Source: Synergistaceae bacterium
GTDB taxonomy: Bacteria > Synergistota > Synergistia > Synergistales > Aminobacteriaceae
Assembly (NCBI GenBank): GCA_017448375.1
Contig: JAFSLR010000313.1
Span: 1 to 64,000 of the forward strand
Direction of reading: 5' to 3'
DNA: 64,000 nucleotides
Shown here one piece after another: positions 58,312 through 64,000 of the stretch (positions are counted from its first letter, which is position 1; every line of letters begins with the position of its first letter). Under the pieces are notes generated by a model. That model searched no databases, had not been told where the DNA came from, and saw nothing but the letters and a program-made list of their open reading frames with translations. Position numbers and translations under genes: made by a program.

Positions 58312-59431
58312 AGCAATATATGTAACAAGTCCTTCAATGCCTCCGTTCAGTGAATATTCGGATTTAATTAAAGAAATCTGGACTAATCACTGGCTTACAA
58401 ACATGGGGAAATTTCATCAGGAATTTCAACTAAAACTGCAAGAGTATTTGAGTGTTGATAACGTTGATTTATTTACTAACGGGCATATGGCGTTAGAATT
58501 ATCACTACAGGCTTTATTAGAAAACGTTGAAAAGGGCGCGGAAATCATCACAACGCCTTTTACTTTTATTTCAACGACACATGCAATAATCAGGGCTGGG
58601 TTTAAGCCGATTTTTTGCGACATAAATCTTGATGATTTTACGATAGATGCTTCAAAAATTGAGCCACTTATAAATGAACAAACTTGCGCGATTGTCCCTG
58701 TTCATGTTTATGGCAATGTCTGTAATGTAGAGGAGATAGAACGCATAGCAAAAAAACATGGTCTGAAAGTAATATACGATGCTGCGCATGCTTTTGGAGT
58801 CCGCTATAAAGGCAAAAGCGTTGCCCATTTCGGGGATATTTCGATTTTCAGTTTTCATGCAACAAAAGTTTTTAACAGCATTGAAGGCGGAGCAGCCTGC
58901 ATCAAGGACAAAGACGTTGCGGAAAAAATTTATCATCTCAAGAATTTTGGAATTACAAGTCCTGAGAGAGTTGAATACATAGGCACTAATGCAAAAATGA
59001 ATGAGTTTTGTGCTGCTATGGGAATTTGCAACTTGAAATATTTAGAGGAAAATATTGCAAAGAGAAGAAGAATTTATGAAAAATATATTGAATGTTTGTC
59101 TGATGTTCAGAGAATAGAGATACATTCCATTCAAGATAATACTGAAGCGAATTACTCATATTTCCCTTTATTATTCACTGATGAAGCGTGCCGAGACAGA
59201 GTATTTCGATGTTTAGCAGAGCATAGCATTTACGCGAGGAAGTATTTTTATCCGCTGACAAGTTCTTTTGAATGCTTTAGTTTTGATGAGAACGAGACAC
59301 CGATTGCATTAGATGTTAGCGGGCGAATTTTAACGTTGCCGATTTATTCAAGGCTCTCATTGGCTGAAACTGAAAGAATTTGTGAGATTATGCGCAGCTG
59401 TCTCGGTTACGAAAAGGCAGGTTCAAGTTGA
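58304..59431 (+). CDS. DegT/DnrJ/EryC1 PLP sugar aminotransferase
   Basis: ATG 58304 (375 residues) overlaps the methyltransferase stop; an upstream in-frame ATG adds 29 residues with no family resemblance. PLP-binding features are present: the DAAHAFG strand and the Schiff-base Lys in FHATKVFN. Such enzymes transfer an amino group from glutamate to a nucleotide-bound keto-sugar (FdtB/VioA type). No dehydratase or nucleotidyltransferase lies in the operon, so the keto-sugar must come from elsewhere. The TGA stop touches a transposase remnant, so the operon may once have continued. Confidence 0.88.
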   Translation: MPEAIYVTSPSMPPFSEYSDLIKEIWTNHWLTNMGKFHQEFQLKLQEYLSVDNVDLFTNGHMALELSLQALLENVEKGAEIITTPFTFISTTHAIIRAGFKPIFCDINLDDFTIDASKIEPLINEQTCAIVPVHVYGNVCNVEEIERIAKKHGLKVIYDAAHAFGVRYKGKSVAHFGDISIFSFHATKVFNSIEGGAACIKDKDVAEKIYHLKNFGITSPERVEYIGTNAKMNEFCAAMGICNLKYLEENIAKRRRIYEKYIECLSDVQRIEIHSIQDNTEANYSYFPLLFTDEACRDRVFRCLAEHSIYARKYFYPLTSSFECFSFDENETPIALDVSGRILTLPIYSRLSLAETERICEIMRSCLGYEKAGSS

Positions 59432-59617
59432 ATAAACGCTTATAAAAGTACTTCATCTCGTCTGATTAAGAAAAATTTTCCTATCGTTCGCAGTAAACTT
59501 TGGAAGGAAATGTTTTGGTCAAGAAGTTTTTGCCTGATTACTACTGGTGGCGCTCCTATAGAAGTTATAAAGAAATACATACATTCGCAGGGTAATAGAA
59601 ATGAACAGGGCATATAA
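59432..59617 (+). pseudogene. tnpA: IS200-type TnpA (Y1 transposase) C-terminal remnant
   Basis: After the aminotransferase stop, the same frame reads KSTSSRLIKKNFP, LWKEMFWSRSF and GGAPIEVIKKYIHSQ before TAA 59615. This is the C-terminal third of an IS200/IS605 single-strand transposase. The HUH motif and the start are lost. Its end overlaps the tnpB start by 17 bases, as in intact IS605 elements. Confidence 0.7.
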
Positions 59618-60804
59618 ATTCCGAATATATCCGAACAAAGAGCAGAGAATAATGTTTGCCAAAACCTTTGGCTGTGTTAGGTTCATATACAACCGAATGC
59701 TGGCAGACAAGATTGCTCACTATAAGAAAAAAGGCCAGACAACTTCAGACAACACCTGCACAGTATAAAACCGAGTTTGAGTGGCTTAAAGAAGTGGACA
59801 GTTTAGCATTAGCCAATGCCCAGTTAAATCTTCAGTCAGCATACAAAAATTACTTCAGCCAAAAACGAGTAGGCTTTCCGAAGTTCAAGAGCAAGAAGAA
59901 AAGCCGAATGCGTTATACAACGAACAATCAAAACGGGAGCGTGAGGATAGAGAACGGGAAACTCAAGTTGCCGAAAGTAGGCTTTGTGAAGATAGTACAG
60001 CACCGCCCGATGATAGGGAAGATTAAGAGTGTAACGATTGAGAGGACACCGACGAATAAATATTATGCGAGCATACTTGTGGAGTACGAAAAACAAGTTC
60101 CCGAAGTAGAATTGCATAGGTTTATCGGACTGGATTTCTCAATGCACGATTTATACGTAACATCAGAAGGAGAAAGGGCGAACTATCCAAGATTTTTACG
60201 AAAGAGTGAAAAGAAACTAGCGCGTTTATGTAGCCGTCATTCAAGGCGGAAACTAGGAAGTCAGAACCGCGAACGTATGAGACTGAAAGTGTGTCTAATG
60301 TACGAGAAAATCACCAATCAACGGCTGGACTTTCTGCACAAAAAGTCATATGAATTATCTGAGGATTATGACGCGGTGTGCATAGAGACACTGAACATGC
60401 AGGCGATGAGCAGGACATTGCACTTCGGGAAGTCAGTAGCAGATGACAGCTTCGGAAAATTTCGGGATATGTTGGATTACAAGTTGTATTTTCGCGGTAA
60501 AAAACTGGTGAAAGTAGACAAATGGTTTGCGTCCAGCCAGTTATGCAGTAAATGCGGATATAAGAATGTCCAAGTGAAAGACCTGAAAGTGCGAGAGTGG
60601 AAATGCCCGTTATGCGGAACAGAGCATGACCGAGACATAAATGCGGCAATAAATATCTGCGAAGAAGGAAAACGAATTACCTTCCCTTCGGGGCTGCGCT
60701 ATGGGACTACGGGAAGTTACGCCTATGGAGAAGATGTACTGCGTCCTTCGGCAAGACGACTCCAGCTAGAACATCGGACTGTAGCGCAATCTTCGCTGAA
60801 GTAG
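59601..60804 (+). pseudogene. tnpB: TnpB RNA-guided nuclease, frameshifted at A6 run
   Basis: ATG 59601 begins MNRAYKFRIYPNKEQR, the standard TnpB start. At 59736-59741 a run of six A's puts the rest out of frame; with five A's the sequence continues ARQLQTTPAQYKTEFEW. The complete gene would encode about 400 residues. Catalytic residues are intact: Asp in GLDFSMHD, Glu in CIETLNM and Asp in DRDINAAIN, with a CSKC/CPLC zinc finger. This is a different TnpB subtype from the element at 51.5-53 kb. Guide RNA would come from the 3' end hairpin region. Confidence 0.82.
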
Positions 60805-60808
60805 GAAG

Positions 60809-60830
60809 CCGCCACTTCTATAAGTGGCGG
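60809..60830 (+). repeat. Right-end hairpin / guide-RNA scaffold end
   Basis: CCGCCACTT-CTAT-AAGTGGCGG is a perfect 9-bp stem four bases after the tnpB stop, followed by TAGTTCAC. In IS605-type elements this region forms both the transposition end and the 3' part of the TnpB guide RNA. Beyond it, 60841-61142 has no gene, only an AT palindrome (ATATGTTT/AAACATAT) near 60865-60882. Confidence 0.7.
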
Positions 60831-60971
60831 TAGTTCACAGTATAAAATTTAACTTCATATGCTTAATATGTTTTTAAACATATGATTCCATTTTGCGATG
60901 CGCAACCGCTGACCCGAAAATCTTCGCTAAACATGCAAAGCCCGGTAACGCCGTATTCCGCTCGGTCATAA

Positions 60972-61097
<126 letters not shown>

Positions 61098-61142
61098 TGA
61101 TAAAATTGAGGGCGAAATGATGATTTAGGAAAGGATGGTATT

Positions 61143-62768
61143 ATGTTACGCAAGATTTTGACAGTAGCGTTACTGCTGGCGTTGTCAGCTGTTACTTCTG
61201 AGGGAGCTGCACCGGATAAGGACATTATTATTGTATACACCAATGATGTTCACTGCGGAGTTGAAGATAACATCGGCTACGCAGGGTTCGCATTCTACAG
61301 AAACGAGATGAGGAAGCTCACGCCGTATGTTACGACAGTCGATGCCGGCGACTTTTCACAGGGAGCGACAATAGGAATGCTCTCTCAGGGACGCTACATA
61401 GTCGAAATCATGAACGCAATTGGTTATGACGTTGCCGCGCCCGGTAATCACGAATTTGATTACACAATGGGAATGTTCGAGAACTTTAACAAAAATCTGT
61501 CATGCGGCTTTATTGCATGCAACATCAGGACAGTCTCGGACGACAAATTAATTCTCCCTGCCTATAAAATCCTCTCATATGGAGATGTCAAAGTAGCTTA
61601 CATCGGAGTGACCACACCTGACACGATCGCAAAGTCTACACCGACATACTTCATGGACGAGGCAAGGCAGAATTACATATACACGTTTGACGGAGATATG
61701 ACAGGCGAGAAATTAATTGCGGATATTCAGAAAGCTGTTGATGAAGTACGCGCAAAGGGAGTTGATTACGTTATCGTTGTTGGTCATTTAGGCGAATATG
61801 ACGATGCCTTGACTGAAGCATGGACTTCACCGTTCATAGCAGCGAGGACACATGGAATTGACGCGTTCATAGACGGACATTCTCATGAGGTAACACCTGA
61901 GCTGAAGATTAAGAATGCCGAAGGGAAGGACGTAATAATCACGCAGTCAGGCACAAAGCTGAGGCATATCGGTCTGGTTACGATTGAAACAGATGGGAAA
62001 GTTTCATCAAAGCTCATTGATTCATCGAACGGAAAAGATGAAGGAATCGACATAGTGATTCAGAATATAAAAGGCAGGTTTGAGGAAACAATAAAATCTC
62101 ATCAGGGCTATACGAGTTTTGATCTTGTAGCAGTCGATGATGAAGGCAAATGGCTTGCGAGAGATGCCGAGACGAATCTTTGCAACCTTCTGGCTGACGC
62201 TTATCTTGAAGCTGCTTCGATGACGAAGACTGGCAGCGCTGATATTTCATTCATACATGCGGGGGGTCTCCGAACGAACATAAAGGCAGGCGAGATAGCC
62301 TTCAATGACGTAATCTCAGTTCTGCCGTATGGAAATACTGTATGTATTGCCGAAGTGAGCGGTCAGACGATACTTGATGAGCTTGAATTTGGAGCGAGAA
62401 CAGCACCGGGAAAAAACGCAGGTTTATTACATGCCGCTGGACTGACATACACGATTGATTCAAGAATCCCTACGCCGGTGAAAGTCGATAAGAACAACAT
62501 GCTCGAAAGCATTGAAGGGGAACGCAGAGTTAAAGATGTCAAAGTGAAGGGCGAAGCGATTGCCCCTGAGAAAATCTATAATGTAGTGTCAACTAATTAT
62601 GTTTTTTTCGAGAAGGGAAACGGTCATGTTTTCTCAGGAGCAAAACTAATTGAGGCAGATTTCGCAACCGATGCTGAAATTTTGGGGTGTTACATAAGGA
62701 AGCTCGAAATTATTCCCGAAGCGTATGGGAACACAAAAGGTCAGGGAAGACTCAAAATAATCAAGTAG
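61143..62768 (+). CDS. Secreted bifunctional 5'-nucleotidase (UshA-like)
   Basis: The 541-residue protein has a signal peptide (residues 1-22, cleavage after EGA). The N-terminal metallophosphoesterase domain carries TNDVHC, DAGDFSQG, GNHEFDY, VVGHLG and GHSH. The C-terminal 5'-nucleotidase domain has NLLADA, the GGLRTNI substrate loop and LPYGNTV. It dephosphorylates nucleotides or UDP-sugars outside the cytoplasm and supplies nucleosides. AAAGGATG lies five bases before ATG 61143. It could feed nucleosides to the exported deoxyribosyltransferase-like protein at 22.3 kb; that is speculative. Confidence 0.93.
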   Translation: MLRKILTVALLLALSAVTSEGAAPDKDIIIVYTNDVHCGVEDNIGYAGFAFYRNEMRKLTPYVTTVDAGDFSQGATIGMLSQGRYIVEIMNAIGYDVAAPGNHEFDYTMGMFENFNKNLSCGFIACNIRTVSDDKLILPAYKILSYGDVKVAYIGVTTPDTIAKSTPTYFMDEARQNYIYTFDGDMTGEKLIADIQKAVDEVRAKGVDYVIVVGHLGEYDDALTEAWTSPFIAARTHGIDAFIDGHSHEVTPELKIKNAEGKDVIITQSGTKLRHIGLVTIETDGKVSSKLIDSSNGKDEGIDIVIQNIKGRFEETIKSHQGYTSFDLVAVDDEGKWLARDAETNLCNLLADAYLEAASMTKTGSADISFIHAGGLRTNIKAGEIAFNDVISVLPYGNTVCIAEVSGQTILDELEFGARTAPGKNAGLLHAAGLTYTIDSRIPTPVKVDKNNMLESIEGERRVKDVKVKGEAIAPEKIYNVVSTNYVFFEKGNGHVFSGAKLIEADFATDAEILGCYIRKLEIIPEAYGNTKGQGRLKIIK

Positions 62769-62785
62769 AAGAGAATAACAATTAC

Positions 62786-63361
62786 TTAGGGCAGTTTCAC
62801 AAACTCGGTTCTGTCCTTTCTGCCTTTGCCCTGAACATACAGAACGGTGAAGTCTCCTAATATCCTTATATCTTCAACGTTCGCGCGGCTAACCTCTATA
62901 GTCCTTAACCCACCAACGCTCATCAAAGCCATGATCGCATAGTTCCTTTTGCCTTCCAAGGTTTCACGTTCTATTGTGCTCAGCACCAGCTTTAACAGCT
63001 TTGCGCCAAGGAAGTCTCTCTTGTGTCCTCTTTCCTGTCTTGGAGCTTTTACGCCGACGGCCACATTCGGAAAAATGTTTTTCTGCTCACACCACGAGAA
63101 GAAACGACGAGTAGCGGCAAGATAGAGAGCTATTGTTGCGGATTTGCAGCTTCGAGCTTCTAGTGTCTTCTTGAATAAGAGAATATCGTCATATTTAGGT
63201 TTAGAGATATTATTGCTATGAAGAAAAGAGAATAACTGTTTTAGAGCTCTACGGTAAGTAGCCATAGTCTTCTCAGAAACGTAAAGGAATAAGAAGAAGT
63301 CAGTTAAAAGGTTATCACAGAAAGACTTAATATCATAATACTGTTTTTCTTCTAAGTTCAT
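62786..63361 (-). pseudogene. Tyrosine recombinase/integrase, C-terminally truncated
   Basis: The 191-residue ORF has the SAM-like core-binding domain (ATYRRALKQLFSFLH) and the first half of the catalytic domain with Arg-I in GGLRTIEVS and the beta-hairpin Lys in GKGRKD. It ends after EFVKLP, so the HxxR, His/Trp and Tyr nucleophile are missing. The gene stops 17 bases from the nucleotidase end, so the rest was deleted. It cannot recombine DNA but may mark an old integration site. Sequence is XerC/XerD or integron-like rather than phage lambda-like. Confidence 0.72.
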
Positions 63362-63629
63362 TTATCCCTTTCGCTCCTTAACAATTTGAGTATAAATATT
63401 ATACATTTTGAACTCCAAAACTGTAAAACGGGCAGTAACACAGAAATTCGGGGCAGATTCGGTTTCTATGTTTTCTACGGTTTCTACGGACACGGCAGAA
63501 TAGACTCACTACCGACATTAGTTTTATGAACTGATAAGGCGGCCAAGTGCCGATGCTCCAAAGTTCCGGCGTTGACAGACACTCCCCCTTTATCCATTTA
63601 CACACGGTGAGAAAAGCCGTTTTTATTTT

Positions 63630-63932
63630 TTATCCCTGATCAGCCGCGTCTGTGTCTGAACCGGAAATGTCCTCACTGCTTTCCTTGGGCGGAATCTTGA
63701 GAGTGATTCTTGTAGCGTAAAGATTGCCTGAGCTGACTGCGCTGTCCTTAATCGTACCTTTCCTGTTATTTACTGTGAATGACTCTTTTGCCCAGTAGCG
63801 GCCATGAGATGATTCTATTTTACGTTCTTCTGTGTTTGCGTCCTCTGTATTTGCGGCAACAGACACAGAACCCACAGAACCGATGGCGGCAAAAAGAACT
63901 GTGATGACTATCAGTAAAAATTTTTTCTTCAT
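63630..63932 (-). CDS. Small exported protein
   Basis: The 100-residue protein has a signal peptide (MKKKFLLIVITVLFAAIGSV; cleavage near VSVAA) and an acidic, Ser/Thr/Asp-rich mature part of about 70 residues. It contains no Cys and no known domain. Start ATG 63932 has AAGGA 13 bases upstream, a little far. No homologue is recognised. It may be a surface or periplasmic protein. Confidence 0.55.
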   Translation of the reverse strand: MKKKFLLIVITVLFAAIGSVGSVSVAANTEDANTEERKIESSHGRYWAKESFTVNNRKGTIKDSAVSSGNLYATRITLKIPPKESSEDISGSDTDAADQG

Positions 63933-64000
63933 GATCTGCTATCATCCTTGTGATAATTGAATCACTGTGTCCGTAATCATAAGGGTTGACGCGGTTTAAG

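Larger units (their letters stand above)
59432..60840 (+). mobile_element. Decayed IS605-type element (tnpA remnant plus tnpB)
   Basis: A truncated tnpA and a frameshifted tnpB lie in the usual order, followed by a perfect 9-bp GC-rich hairpin (60809-60830) and TAGTTCAC, the normal right end. The left end appears deleted into the aminotransferase gene boundary, so the element cannot move. Confidence 0.7.

Noticed and set aside
63399..63605. 68-codon minus-strand ORF
   Set aside because: No ribosome-binding site or domain; composition unlike neighbouring genes.

Overview
The window looks like a mobile, defence-rich accessory region of an anaerobic, probably host-associated bacterium. GC is moderate, Shine-Dalgarno sites are strong, and many genes overlap by ATGA-type junctions. 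An anaerobic-type radical SAM activase, a LytM/LRR/Ig surface protein and several Rpn-type nucleases fit gut or rumen anaerobes. Synergistota is my best guess from the overall gene style, but it is weakly supported. No rRNA, tRNA or CRISPR array was seen.

Region 1 (1-11.2 kb, minus strand) is one compact operon of about ten to eleven genes. In transcription order it encodes a coiled-coil protein, a triple zinc-ribbon/FHA protein, an NrdG-like radical SAM enzyme, a split Clp-like AAA+ protein, two TerY-like VWA proteins, a third degenerate VWA protein, a PP2C phosphatase, a protein kinase with a zinc ribbon, and a UPF1/DNA2-like SF1 helicase that runs off the left edge. The VWA/PP2C/kinase core is the TerY-P triad known from comparative genomics. 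The full set looks like an expanded phospho-signalling and DNA-processing stress or defence system.

Region 2 (11.4-20.8 kb, plus strand) holds an HTH-like protein, a large frameshifted ankyrin-repeat locus, and a plasmid-type maintenance module: a leader ORF, a Rep/DnaC-like fusion, ParA and ParB. It ends in a 5'-truncated RadD-like helicase, which marks a recombination scar.

Region 3 (20.9-36.7 kb) is a signalling and immunity island. It contains a methyltransferase-STAS fusion, an exported nucleoside deoxyribosyltransferase-like protein, an Rpn nuclease, two TIR-NB-ARC-TPR proteins, a TIR-Sel1 protein, a membrane TrkA-N/RyR-like protein directly upstream of one TIR-NB-ARC gene, a TIR-transmembrane-repeat protein, and TIR-like and PIN remnants. 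The TIR plus RyR/TrkA pair suggests NAD-derived nucleotide signalling to a membrane effector.

Region 4 (36.8-48.3 kb) has a secreted M23/LRR/Ig protein with a clear terminator, a second Rpn nuclease, RecD2, a flavodoxin, a phosphodiesterase, a low-molecular-weight tyrosine phosphatase, a repeat-bearing decayed segment, a divergent XRE regulator/GIY-YIG pair and an IS630 remnant.

Region 5 (48.4-64 kb) has a glycosyltransferase and a MATE-HATPase fusion, then an operon of three KAS III-like synthases, two acyl carrier proteins, a NeuD-type acyltransferase, a methyltransferase and a DegT aminotransferase. The operon is flanked by two frameshifted TnpB elements and probably makes an acylated amino-sugar or small lipid. 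The window ends with a secreted 5'-nucleotidase, a truncated tyrosine recombinase and a small exported protein. Several genes are split by single-base shifts, often in homopolymers, so decay, recoding and sequence error must be separated.
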